Of a stretch of DNA of 64,000 nt, positions 8,031 through 16,589 are shown in pieces. The translations under genes were made by a program, and so were the position numbers. The first letter of the stretch is position 1; every line of letters begins with the position of its first letter. A model generated the notes under the pieces. That model searched no databases, was not told the origin of the DNA, and saw nothing but the letters and a program-made list of their open reading frames with translations. Source of the stretch: Stenotrophomonas rhizophila (lineage in GTDB: Bacteria > Pseudomonadota > Gammaproteobacteria > Xanthomonadales > Xanthomonadaceae); NCBI RefSeq assembly GCF_003651185.1, contig NZ_RCDC01000005.1, forward strand, positions 1-64,000. Reading direction: 5' to 3'.

Positions 8031-10004
8031 ATGGCTGTCGAGCAACAGGGCGTGCACCGGGCACCGGTGATCGATAAAGAACCCGATGCCACGGGGGCCT
8101 ACTGGTCCAACCGGCCCGAGAACACACTGCCGCCGCCGGACATGATGGGCGCCTACATGCGTAATCGCCCGGTCGCACCGGCCGGCGTGGCAAACCGCAA
8201 GGCGTGGATCATCGGCACCGGTATTGCCGGCCTGGCCGCGGCGTTCTATCTGATCCGCGATGGCGGCATGCCGGCGGCGAACATCACCCTGATCGACAGC
8301 CTGGACATCGAAGGCGGTTCGCTCGATGGGGCCGGCGACCCCGAGCAGGGCTACCTGGTTCGCGGCGGCCGCGAGATGAACTGGAACTACGACAATTTCT
8401 GGGACATGTTCCAGGACGTGCCGGCGCTGGAACTGCCTGCCGGCTACAGCGTGCTGGACGAGTACCGGGTGGTGAACGACAACGACCCGAACTACTCCAA
8501 GGCCCGGCTGATGCACCAGCAGGGGAAGATCCAGGACTTCTCCACGTTCGGGCTGAGCAAGCCGCAGCAGTGGGAACTGGTCAAGCTGCTGCTCAAGCGC
8601 AAGGAAGACCTCGACGATGTGACCATCGAGGACTACTTCAGCGAGGGCTTCCTGCAGAGTAATTTCTGGTTCTTCTGGCGTTCGATGTTCGCCTTCGAGA
8701 ACTGGCAGAGCCTGCTGGAAATGAAGCTGTACATGCACCGCTTCCTGGACGCCATCGACGGCTTGAACGACATGTCCGCGCTGGTGTTCCCGAAATACAA
8801 CCAGTACGAGAGTTTCGTCAAACCGCTGGTGAAGATGCTGCGCGAGCAGGGGGTGCAGGTCACCTTCGGTACCCGCGTGTACGATCTGGACATGCGCGTG
8901 GCAGGCGATACCCGCACCGTCACCGGCTTGCGCTGCCGTGTGGCGGGCAACGATACGCTGCTGCCGGTGGCCGAGGGCGACCTGGTGTTCGCGCTGACCG
9001 GCTCGATGACCGAGGGCACCGCCTATGGCGACATGGACACGGTGCCGGTACTGCAGCGTCCGCGCGAAACACCGGGGCAGGACAGTGACTGGGCACTGTG
9101 GCGCAACCTCGCCGCACAGTCGCCGATCTTCGGCAAACCGGAGAAATTCCACGGTGACATCGACCGCTCGATGTGGGAGTCGGCCACGCTGACCTGCCGC
9201 CCCTCGCCACTGGTGGACAAGATCAAGGAACTCTCGGTCAACGACCCGTATTCGGGCAGGACCGTGACCGGCGGCGTGATCACCTTCACCGACTCCGCCT
9301 GGGTGCTGAGCTTCACCGTCAACCGCCAGCCGCACTTCCTCGACCAGCCCAAGGATGTGCTGGTGGTGTGGGTGTATGCGCTGCTGATGGACCAGAACGG
9401 CAACCACGTGGCCAAGCCGATGCCAGCCTGTACCGGCCGCGAGATCCTGGCCGAGCTGAGCTACCACCTGGGCATCGTCGATCAGCTGGATGAGATCGCC
9501 GCCAACACCAAGGTGCGCACCGCGCTGATGCCGTACATCACGGCGCAGTTCATGCCACGCGCGGCCGGCGACCGCCCGCACGTCGTGCCCAGGGGCTGCA
9601 CCAACCTGGGCCTGCTGGGGCAGTTCGTGGAGACCCACAACGATGTGGTGTTCACCATGGAAAGTTCGGTGCGCACCGCCCGCGTGGCGGTGTATACGCT
9701 GCTGGACCTGCCCAAGCAGGTGCCGGACCTGAGCCCGACCCAGTACGACATCCGCAACCTGATCAAGGCGGCGCGTGCGCTCAACAACAACGCACCCTTC
9801 CCGGGCGAGCGACTGCTGCGGCGGGTGCTCGACAAGACCTACTTCGCGCACATCCTGCCGCCGCTGCCGGACACCGAGCACAGCCGTACCGGCTTCATGG
9901 AAGAGGAGGTGTCCTGGCTGGTCGGCAAGGGCGGCAGCGCGTTGAAGGATCTCTCCACGCGGCTGGAAACGCTGCGCGAGAACCTGGCCAAGCGCGGGAC
10001 GTAG
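8031..10004 (+). CDS. ohyA: Oleate hydratase
   Basis: A 657-residue FAD-dependent fatty-acid hydratase that adds water across the cis-9 double bond of oleate-type free fatty acids to give 10-hydroxy acids. The dinucleotide-binding motif GTGIAGLA is at 62-69, and the family motif RGGREM at 111-116 holds the catalytic Glu (E115), followed by [11 protein letters not shown]. Length and the extra N-terminal segment fit the family. A strong ribosome site (AAAAAAGGAG, 8014-8023) precedes ATG 8031. In other bacteria the enzyme detoxifies host or environmental unsaturated fatty acids. The desaturase locus lies 4.4 kb away. About 170 bases upstream contain no gene. Confidence 0.95.
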   Translation: MAVEQQGVHRAPVIDKEPDATGAYWSNRPENTLPPPDMMGAYMRNRPVAPAGVANRKAWIIGTGIAGLAAAFYLIRDGGMPAANITLIDSLDIEGGSLDGAGDPEQGYLVRGGREMNWNYDNFWDMFQDVPALELPAGYSVLDEYRVVNDNDPNYSKARLMHQQGKIQDFSTFGLSKPQQWELVKLLLKRKEDLDDVTIEDYFSEGFLQSNFWFFWRSMFAFENWQSLLEMKLYMHRFLDAIDGLNDMSALVFPKYNQYESFVKPLVKMLREQGVQVTFGTRVYDLDMRVAGDTRTVTGLRCRVAGNDTLLPVAEGDLVFALTGSMTEGTAYGDMDTVPVLQRPRETPGQDSDWALWRNLAAQSPIFGKPEKFHGDIDRSMWESATLTCRPSPLVDKIKELSVNDPYSGRTVTGGVITFTDSAWVLSFTVNRQPHFLDQPKDVLVVWVYALLMDQNGNHVAKPMPACTGREILAELSYHLGIVDQLDEIAANTKVRTALMPYITAQFMPRAAGDRPHVVPRGCTNLGLLGQFVETHNDVVFTMESSVRTARVAVYTLLDLPKQVPDLSPTQYDIRNLIKAARALNNNAPFPGERLLRRVLDKTYFAHILPPLPDTEHSRTGFMEEEVSWLVGKGGSALKDLSTRLETLRENLAKRGT

Positions 10005-10085
10005 CCCGGCACCGCCGCCCCATGCGGATGGGGATCGGCGATACTGCAGGCTGATCGCCTGCTGAGATGCACGGACCCGCCCCAC

Positions 10086-10688
10086 ATGTCTTTTGACGCG
10101 ACACCTCCAGCGGCCGAGCGCCAGGATGTCACCCGCCTGCTGCGCCGCTGGAGCGAGCAGCAGGACATCGCCGCCCGCGATCAACTGCTCGCGCTGCTGT
10201 ATGCGCAGCTGCGTGGCATGGCCGTGGCGCGGCTGGGCACTGCCCGGGATGGCGTGCTGCAGCCGACCGTGCTCGTGCATGAGGCGCTGATGCGGATGAT
10301 CGGTGGGGAGATCGGCTACCGCGATCGCGTGCATTTCCTATCGTTGGCGGCACTGAAGATGCGCAGCGTGCTGGTGGATCACGCACGCGCGATGACCGCT
10401 TCCAAGCGGGGCGGAGGTGCGATCAACCTGACCCTGTCGTATGCCGACCAGGAAGCCAGCCCCGATCACGATGCCTTCGAAGTGTTGGCCCTGAACCGCG
10501 CGCTGGAGCAACTGGCCACCTTGGATGAGCGCGCCGCACGCACGGTGGAATGGATGTACTTCGGGGGAATGAGCCGCGAAGAGATCGCCCAGGCGCTGGA
10601 TGTGTCGGTGCCCACGGTCGATCGCGATCTGCGGTTTGCCAAGGCGTGGTTGAACCGGCACCTGGCCGGGCCGGCCACGCGCGCATGA
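10086..10688 (+). CDS. ECF sigma factor of the kinase-linked (ECF43-like) type
   Basis: A 200-residue sigma factor with region 2 (about 15-110) and a region 4 helix-turn-helix (GGMSREEIAQALDVSVPTVD, about 160-180). In region 2.2 the usual acidic DAED core-binding patch is replaced by GVLQPTVLVHEALMRM, with T61 in the position where ECF43-type factors are phosphorylated. In Vibrio EcfP and Xanthomonas EcfK/PknS-type systems such a factor is inactive until its threonine is phosphorylated by an adjacent kinase. Here a Ser/Thr kinase gene overlaps the stop codon by four bases (ATGA), so the two are translationally coupled. Target genes are not evident in this window. Confidence 0.85.
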   Translation: MSFDATPPAAERQDVTRLLRRWSEQQDIAARDQLLALLYAQLRGMAVARLGTARDGVLQPTVLVHEALMRMIGGEIGYRDRVHFLSLAALKMRSVLVDHARAMTASKRGGGAINLTLSYADQEASPDHDAFEVLALNRALEQLATLDERAARTVEWMYFGGMSREEIAQALDVSVPTVDRDLRFAKAWLNRHLAGPATRA

Positions 10689-13378
10689 CCGGCCCAGACC
10701 GCTGGCGGACGGTGCGCGGGCTGTTCGACGCGGTCTGCGACCTCCCCGAGGCGCGCTGGCGCCCGGTGCTGGGTGAGCTGTGCGATGACCCGGCCGCGAT
10801 CGACGAAACGCTGCAACTGCTGCGCGCGCAGACCGCCGACCTGGGACGGGTCGAGCATGCACTTGCCGCCGTGATGGCCGCGATGGATGATCCGGCCACG
10901 CTGGTCGGGCAACGGCTTGGCCCGTGGCGCCTGAGCCGGTTGCTGGCCGTCGGCGGCATGGGGGTGGTGTTGCTGGCCGAACGTGCCGATGCGCTGTACC
11001 GGCGCGAGGTGGCGATCAAGCTGATCCGCCGCGCCTACGACCCGGTACTGGCCACGCGGCTGGCCAGTGAAAGCCAGATCCTGGCCGACCTGCAGCACCC
11101 CCATATCGCCCGGCTGTATGACGTGGGCGTGGCCGAGGGCGGCCAGCCCTACCTGGTGATGGAATACGTGCAGGGTGAACCGCTGGACGACGCCTGTCGC
11201 ACCCTGGCGCTGGATCTGGCCGCACGCCTGCGCCTGTTCGTGCAGATCTGCGGCGCGGTACAGGCCGCACATTCCCAATCCGTGGTGCACTGCGACCTCA
11301 AGCCAGGCAACGTACTGGTACGCCCCGACGGCCAGCCGGTCCTGCTGGATTTCGGCATCGCGCATCTGCTCGGTGACGCCAACGATGCCGCGGCCTTCCT
11401 CACCCCGGCCTATGCCAGTCCCGAGCGCCTGGCAGGGCGCCCGGCCAGTGTGGTGGGCGATGTCTACAGTCTGGGCGTGATGCTGGAGGCACTGCTGCAG
11501 GCCACGCCGCCGCCGGCGCGCGGCGTGCCCCCCGACCTGCTGGCGGTCGCGACCAAGGCCGCTGCTGCGGATCCGGCCGAACGTTATGCTTCTGCCGACG
11601 CACTGGCCGAGGATATTGAACGGTATCTGGCACGCCGCCCGGTGCGTGCGCGTCGGCCCAGCCGCTGGCATCGTGCGCGCCTGCTGCTGCGGCGGCAATG
11701 GCGCGCCAGTGTGATCGTCACGCTGGTGGCGGTGATGGTGCTGGCCTTCGTGCTGCGCTTGAGCGAGGCGCGTCGGCAGGCCGAGCAGAATGCGGTGGCT
11801 GCCGCCGGCATCGCCGACGTGCTGGTGGCCGCCTTCGATGCGGCCGATCCCGGGCTGCGCCACGGCACGCCGATGACCGCGCGTGAGGTGCTCGATCTGG
11901 GCGCACGCCGGCTCGAGCAGGACCGCACCGTGTCGCCCGCGCTGCGCGCGCGGATGCAGGCTGCATTGGGGCGCGCCTACCAGAACCTTGGCCAACCGCA
12001 GGATGCGCAGGCCCTGCTGCGGGACAGCGTGGCGGGGCTGGTGCACACGCGCGCCGCGCCGCATGAGATCGCCGACGCCCGCGCCAGCCTGGCGGTGCAG
12101 CTGCTCAGCGCTGGGCGTGAGAAGGAGGCGCTGGGCAGTGCAGAGGACGCGTTGGGCCTGCTCGAGCAGGATGATGCCCCGGCGGTGCGGGTGAAGGCCT
12201 TGAACGCCCGGGGCCTGGCCCAGGCGCAGCTGGAGCAGCCGGCGGCGGCAGAACAATCCTTCCGCTCCGCGCTGGCATTGAGCCGGTGTGGAAACGGTGC
12301 GCCGCTTCAGCGCGGCGGCCTGGCGGCGATGGCCAACCTCGGCGATCTGTACCGGAGCCAGGGTGAGCTGGACAAGGCCGAAGCGATCCTGCGCGAGGGT
12401 TTGGCCGAGGCATCGCGCGAGCAGGGTGTGCAGGGGGCCGAGTACCAGCGGGTCCTGCGCGCGCTGTCCTCGACGCTGCTCAACCAGGGCCGTATCGATG
12501 AAGCGCTGGCGCTGGCCGAGCGCGGCTTCGCGCTGACCCGGCAGATGTTCGGCGCAGGCAGCAGCTACACCGCCGCGGCCGAAGCCGCGCTGGCCGGACA
12601 GTATCTCGATCTTGGCCGCTACCAGGCGGCCGACCAGCACTTCCGCAACAGCCTGCAGACCAGCGCCGCGGTGGATGGCGTGGACAGCCGCGCCTACGCG
12701 GTCAAACAGTATGCCCACGGCCTGATGGAGGAAGCCCGCGGCGACTACGTGCAGGCCGAACAGAACTACCGCGCTGCGCTGGCGCGCTATCGGGCGCTGC
12801 TCGGGCCCGAGCACGCCGACACACTCGACGTGGACATGGTGCTGGCGCGGTTGCTGCTGCGGACCGACCGCACGGCCGAGGCGCAGGCACCGCTGCAGCA
12901 GGTGGCCGCCCTGTGGCGGCGCGAACTCCCGCCCGAGTCGCCGCAGCTGCTGGTGCTGCGCCTGGTCGAGATTGAATGGCTGACCCGGGCCGGACAGCAT
13001 GCCGAGGCCGCCCGGGCCCTCGCCGCGTTCGGCCAGGCCCATCCGAGCCTGCCCCCGTGGCTGGGGCTGCGCCTGCAGATGCAGCAGGCACTGCTTGCCC
13101 AGCGCCGTGACGATCCCGCGGCAGTGCCGCTGTCAGCCCAGTTGGTGGACACATTCGCTGGGTTCTACGGGGCCGATTCCACGGCCACCGCCAAGTGGCG
13201 TATCCCGCTGGCCGAGGCAATGTTCGCCAACGGCGATGGGGCTGGCGCCCGCGCCCAGATCGCGCGGGCCCGGCCGCACCTGAAGGAGCTGGCGCCGACG
13301 TCGGAATTCTTGAGTCGTATCAATGGGTTGGAACAGCGCATGGCGGATCACGAAGCGGGTCTGTCCGGGGGGCGATAG
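10685..13378 (+). CDS. Membrane Ser/Thr protein kinase with periplasmic TPR domain
   Basis: An 897-residue Hanks-type kinase. The kinase domain occupies about 75-325: glycine loop AVGGMGVVLLAE, VAIKLIRR lysine, catalytic HCDLKPGN with D204, and DFG at 222-224. One membrane helix (about 340-358, IVTLVAVMVLAFVL) separates it from a long C-terminal part rich in tetratricopeptide-like helical repeats (AYQNLGQPQDAQALL, GDLYRSQGELDKAEAIL, QYLDLGRYQAADQHF and others), predicted outside the inner membrane. Such TPR sensors bind proteins or peptides. The gene is coupled to the ECF factor upstream, and phosphorylation of that factor is the most likely job. Start ATG 10685 overlaps the sigma stop. Confidence 0.9.
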   Translation: MTGPDRWRTVRGLFDAVCDLPEARWRPVLGELCDDPAAIDETLQLLRAQTADLGRVEHALAAVMAAMDDPATLVGQRLGPWRLSRLLAVGGMGVVLLAERADALYRREVAIKLIRRAYDPVLATRLASESQILADLQHPHIARLYDVGVAEGGQPYLVMEYVQGEPLDDACRTLALDLAARLRLFVQICGAVQAAHSQSVVHCDLKPGNVLVRPDGQPVLLDFGIAHLLGDANDAAAFLTPAYASPERLAGRPASVVGDVYSLGVMLEALLQATPPPARGVPPDLLAVATKAAAADPAERYASADALAEDIERYLARRPVRARRPSRWHRARLLLRRQWRASVIVTLVAVMVLAFVLRLSEARRQAEQNAVAAAGIADVLVAAFDAADPGLRHGTPMTAREVLDLGARRLEQDRTVSPALRARMQAALGRAYQNLGQPQDAQALLRDSVAGLVHTRAAPHEIADARASLAVQLLSAGREKEALGSAEDALGLLEQDDAPAVRVKALNARGLAQAQLEQPAAAEQSFRSALALSRCGNGAPLQRGGLAAMANLGDLYRSQGELDKAEAILREGLAEASREQGVQGAEYQRVLRALSSTLLNQGRIDEALALAERGFALTRQMFGAGSSYTAAAEAALAGQYLDLGRYQAADQHFRNSLQTSAAVDGVDSRAYAVKQYAHGLMEEARGDYVQAEQNYRAALARYRALLGPEHADTLDVDMVLARLLLRTDRTAEAQAPLQQVAALWRRELPPESPQLLVLRLVEIEWLTRAGQHAEAARALAAFGQAHPSLPPWLGLRLQMQQALLAQRRDDPAAVPLSAQLVDTFAGFYGADSTATAKWRIPLAEAMFANGDGAGARAQIARARPHLKELAPTSEFLSRINGLEQRMADHEAGLSGGR

Positions 13379-13403
13379 TTTTGTGATGGTCTTCACGGTT
13401 TAT

Positions 13404-13437
13404 CGATCAGGAGGCCGATTCCGGGCCTCGTTGATCG
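13404..13437 (+). repeat. Hairpin directly upstream of the small-ORF ribosome site
   Basis: CGATCA at 13404-13409 pairs with TGATCG at 13432-13437, and GAGGCC at 13411-13416 with GGCCTC at 13424-13429, leaving a small internal asymmetry and a seven-base loop. The stem lies between the kinase stop and the next start and ends next to the AAGGGA ribosome site. No T tract follows, so it may be a leader structure rather than a terminator. Confidence 0.5.
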
Positions 13438-13447
13438 AAGGGACACC

Positions 13448-13723
13448 ATGTCAAACCCTCTCCATCCGGACGCCACCCGCGCTGCAGCGCATCCGCCAAC
13501 AGCCTCCACCGATGCCCTGAACCCGGCTGACGCCGAACGGGACGCCACGCAGGCACGCGGCCCGTTCCGTGCCTTCCGCAAGGCCTATCGCAACGCGCGC
13601 GACTGGCATTGCTCCCGCGGGCGCGCCGCGGTCATTGCAGTGCGTTTCGCCTTGACCGGCGACAGCGGCCGCTTCCGCAGTCACGGCGGCTGGATGGTCT
13701 CGCGCATCTACACGCCACGGTGA
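13448..13723 (+). CDS. Small basic protein of unknown function
   Basis: A 91-residue ORF preceded by AAGGGA seven bases upstream of ATG 13448. The N-terminal 38 residues are Ala/Thr/Pro/Asp-rich and likely disordered; the middle is strongly basic (FRAFRKAYRNARDWHCSRGR) and is followed by a hydrophobic stretch (AAVIAVRFALTG). There is no signal peptide and I recognise no family. It follows the kinase gene by 70 bases on the same strand and is closed by a hairpin at 13733, so it could be the third gene of the sigma-kinase unit. The ribosome site and hairpins support it as real. Confidence 0.5.
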   Translation: MSNPLHPDATRAAAHPPTASTDALNPADAERDATQARGPFRAFRKAYRNARDWHCSRGRAAVIAVRFALTGDSGRFRSHGGWMVSRIYTPR

Positions 13724-13732
13724 GCTGCGGCG

Positions 13733-13762
13733 GACTGACCGGCCAGAACGGCCGGGTCAGTC
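13733..13762. terminator. Hairpin between convergent genes
   Basis: GACTGACC at 13733-13740 pairs with GGTCAGTC at 13755-13762, continued by GGCC/GGCC (13741-13744 with 13750-13753) around an AGAAC loop, with one bulged G. It overlaps the stop codon of the minus-strand phosphatase and may terminate transcripts from both sides; the flanking T tract is weak. Confidence 0.5.
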
Positions 13763-14890
13763 GCTTTCGCCGAGCCGGCCTTCGGCCAGCGGTACCCGCG
13801 AGCCATCCAGCAGGCCGCGGCTGAGCGCGCCGTTCTCGATGAACAGCAGCTCGCCGTTCTCACCGTTCTTGATGCTGCTGTCGATGGCGATGATGCGGTC
13901 GCCATGGAAGCTGCTGACATGCGGCATCGAGGTGTGGCCGACCACGATGCGGGCGAGGTCGAGCTGTTTGAGCAGCGTCTCGACCTGGGCGGTATCCATG
14001 CGGCCATCGAAGTAGCCGCGGTACCAGATCGGGCTGGTCTTGCCATCGAACAGCCGGGCAGTGTCCGGTGCAGCCTTGACCTGCGCCTTGGGCAGCCCGA
14101 CTGCGGCCTGGTAGCCGGCGTTGGTGGTATCCATGTTGCGCACCAGGTCCAGGTTTTCCGGTGCGATGCCGCCGTGCAGGAACAGGGTGTCCCCGATGCG
14201 CAGCAGCACCGGACGGGTGCGCAGCCACTGGCCGATCGTCGAATCCGGACCGTACAGCGCGGGGTAGGAACGGCCGAGCAGCTGCGCGGTCTTGAGGTAC
14301 TTCGGGTTGACGTAGCGCAGGTCGTTGTAGAGCACCATCGTCTCGTGATTGCCGAGCACGAAGTGCACCGCACCACCGGCTGCCGCGGCCTGCTGCTGCA
14401 GGCGGTACAGCAGCCAGAATGCTTCGGTGACCTGCGGGCCGCGGTCGAATACATCGCCGGCCACCACCAGCGTGGCGTCGCCCAGCAACCAGCGGTCTTC
14501 GCTGTCGATCACGTGGTGGGCGCGCAGCAGCGTCACGAGCAGGCCGTACTGGCCGTGGATGTCCGACAGCGCGACGATCCGCGGCGTGGCCGGGAATCTG
14601 GCGATCTCCGCCGTGCGCGGCGGCAGCACGGTCAGGGGGTGCGGATAGCCGCACTCGGGGGCGACCTCGGTGGCCTCGCCGCGTGCCGGCAGCTCGCGGC
14701 GGATCACGTGGTCCTTGCACACCCAGGCCGCTTCCAGCCCCTTGGCGGTACGAAATACGTACGGTCCATCGGCATCCACGTGCTCGGCCGGCGCCGCCAC
14801 CTCGCGTGCCGTGGCCAGCAGCGGCGTCATCAGCAGCGCTGACTGGAGCAGCAACAGGCCAGGGCGGGTCAGGGCGCGGAGGATCGACAT
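13757..14890 (-). CDS. Exported calcineurin-like metallophosphatase (Shewanella-type protein phosphatase)
   Basis: A 377-residue metallophosphoesterase with an N-terminal signal peptide (about residues 1-26, ending ATA). The metal motifs are complete: DIHGQYG, VVAGDVFDRG (GDxxDRG) and VLGNHETM (GNHE), then distal GHTSMP. The pattern is that of the PPP-like Shewanella-like phosphatases, which hydrolyse phosphoester bonds, often on phosphoproteins or small molecules, here outside the cytoplasm. The start at 14890 has an AGGAAT site nine bases upstream and yields the signal peptide; a longer reading frame to 15025 lacks this. Substrate is unknown. Confidence 0.85.
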   Translation of the reverse strand: MSILRALTRPGLLLLQSALLMTPLLATAREVAAPAEHVDADGPYVFRTAKGLEAAWVCKDHVIRRELPARGEATEVAPECGYPHPLTVLPPRTAEIARFPATPRIVALSDIHGQYGLLVTLLRAHHVIDSEDRWLLGDATLVVAGDVFDRGPQVTEAFWLLYRLQQQAAAAGGAVHFVLGNHETMVLYNDLRYVNPKYLKTAQLLGRSYPALYGPDSTIGQWLRTRPVLLRIGDTLFLHGGIAPENLDLVRNMDTTNAGYQAAVGLPKAQVKAAPDTARLFDGKTSPIWYRGYFDGRMDTAQVETLLKQLDLARIVVGHTSMPHVSSFHGDRIIAIDSSIKNGENGELLFIENGALSRGLLDGSRVPLAEGRLGESD

Positions 14891-15021
14891 CGGGGGAATT
14901 CCTGTGGCGGACGGCAATGCCGCGATGCTACGCCGCACGGAGTGCGCCGGGCATGCGCCATTGGTCAGCCATGCATGCCGCAACGGGCGGATGGGCCGGC
15001 GCTGCCGTCGGCCACACAGGG

Positions 15022-16446
15022 TCACCCGCGCTGCAGCGCCTTTCGCCCGGGGGCATCGGGCAGGTCATCGCTGGCCAGCACTACCCGGTCCCGGCCCCGC
15101 TTCTTGGCCTGGTACATCGCCGCATCGGCGCGCGCCATCAGCCGCTCGTAGTCGGGATGACCATCATGCGCGGCCACGCCGATGCTGGTGGTCAGCGACA
15201 GGCTCTGGCCACTGGCCAGTTGCACCGGGCTCTGCGCGATGTGCTTGCGCAGGTTCTCGGCGATCACCTCGGCCTGGGCGGCGGTGGCGGCCACCAGCAC
15301 CACCACGAATTCCTCACCGCCATAACGGAACAGGTAGTCGCTGCCGCGGGTAAGCTGGCCGAGCAGGGCGGCCACGTGCTGCAGGGCGCGGTCGCCGCCG
15401 TCATGGCCGTGCGCATCGTTGATCGCCTTGAAATGGTCCAGATCCAGCAGCAGCACCGAGAACGGCGTCTGCGTGGAATTGGCCAGTTCGATTTCCCGGC
15501 GCAGCACGGTCGGCAGGAAGCGACGGTTGAGCAGGTTGGTCAGTGCATCGCTGCCCGCATCGAGCTCGCCGATCCGTTCGAACAACATGCCCATCAATGT
15601 GCGGATCTGCGCCAGCCGCTCGCGGATACCCTGCAATGCCCCGAAGCGCGCCGCGAAATCGGCATGCGCAAGCGCTTCCTGCAACTGCGTATCGACCGCG
15701 GCGACCAGTGCACCGACCTGGCCGGTCTCGCTGCTCTCGCCGAAACTCGGAATGCCCTTGTGGGTGAACCACAGGCCGAACTCCGATTGCGCCAGCCCGG
15801 TGAGCTCGGCCTCGGCATTCTGGCTGGCCATCGCGTAGAGCAGCGCGTTCTCCCAGTCCAGCAGCAGGGCGCGTTGCCGTTCGCGCTCGGTGCTGACGTT
15901 CTGCACCAGCGAGAACAGGCGATACGCCGCATCGGTCCGTGAAGAGCGCTCGCGTGCATGCGTGTAGGCCAGCGTCATGCCTTCCAGGGCTATATCCATC
16001 GAGGCGCTGAGGCAGTGGATCGCCGCGAACGCGGTCGCACTGTCGTCAGCCTGCGCGATGATGCGGTCGAACAGGCGATGCTTGAGTACACGCGCGCCGC
16101 GGGCCACCAGATCCACCGGAATGCCCACACGGGCATGCACGTCACCGATCACGCGCTGTGCGGCGACCAGCGCGTTGATGCTGTCCGGCGTGGCGGTAAG
16201 GATCTGCTGCAGCCACCGCTGCATCGCCGGTTTCAGGCGCAGCCGCACCTGGTCGTGCGAGAGGAACCGGCTCGCGCGCGGGTCTTCGAGCAGCACGTCG
16301 TAGAAGTGGTGGGCCAGCCCGGGCGGGCTCTCCGCCGACAGGCTCGCCAGCAGTGTCGCCGCAGCGGCCGGCGTCTGCGCCAGTGTCTGTGCCCAGGCCA
16401 GCGCCAGCGGTTGGCTGGCCTCATCAAGATTTGGAACGTTATGCAC
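15022..16446 (-). CDS. dosC: Globin-coupled diguanylate cyclase (DosC-like oxygen sensor)
   Basis: A 474-residue cytosolic sensor. Residues of about 15-165 form a sensor globin with distal Tyr in HHFYDVLL (Y49) and proximal His in GDVHARVGIP (H104), the DosC/YddV pattern for heme binding. A middle helical domain follows, then a GGDEF domain (about 305-470) with LDLDHFKAINDAHGHDGGD and active-site RYGGEEF. It makes cyclic-di-GMP under control of O2 (or NO/CO) bound to heme. Start: GTG 16446, preceded by GGGAAG at suitable spacing, is preferred to an in-frame TTG at 16512 that lacks a ribosome site. Confidence 0.85.
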   Translation of the reverse strand: MHNVPNLDEASQPLALAWAQTLAQTPAAAATLLASLSAESPPGLAHHFYDVLLEDPRASRFLSHDQVRLRLKPAMQRWLQQILTATPDSINALVAAQRVIGDVHARVGIPVDLVARGARVLKHRLFDRIIAQADDSATAFAAIHCLSASMDIALEGMTLAYTHARERSSRTDAAYRLFSLVQNVSTERERQRALLLDWENALLYAMASQNAEAELTGLAQSEFGLWFTHKGIPSFGESSETGQVGALVAAVDTQLQEALAHADFAARFGALQGIRERLAQIRTLMGMLFERIGELDAGSDALTNLLNRRFLPTVLRREIELANSTQTPFSVLLLDLDHFKAINDAHGHDGGDRALQHVAALLGQLTRGSDYLFRYGGEEFVVVLVAATAAQAEVIAENLRKHIAQSPVQLASGQSLSLTTSIGVAAHDGHPDYERLMARADAAMYQAKKRGRDRVVLASDDLPDAPGRKALQRG

Positions 16447-16589
16447 GATTGTCTTCCCGCCACACAGGCCGTCGAGAGGTAGCGGCCGGGCGCTGGTGTT
16501 ATTGAGTTGCAAACTGAACGCTGCGGTAAGTGTAATAGTCTCCGCGCGAGGCGCTGCTTACCCTGCCGGCATTGTCCAGGAGAGCTTTC

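Noticed and set aside
7878-10334. An 818-residue open frame antisense to oleate hydratase
   Set aside because: The composition is antisense-like and the sense strand has full family motifs.
10466-13042. An 858-residue open frame antisense to the kinase
   Set aside because: It lies fully inside the kinase gene, has no ribosome site, and reads as Gln/Arg/His-rich composition typical of antisense frames in GC-rich DNA.
13404-13437. A rho-independent terminator of the kinase gene
   Set aside because: The stem is followed by a purine-rich ribosome site rather than a T run, so it is listed as a hairpin only.
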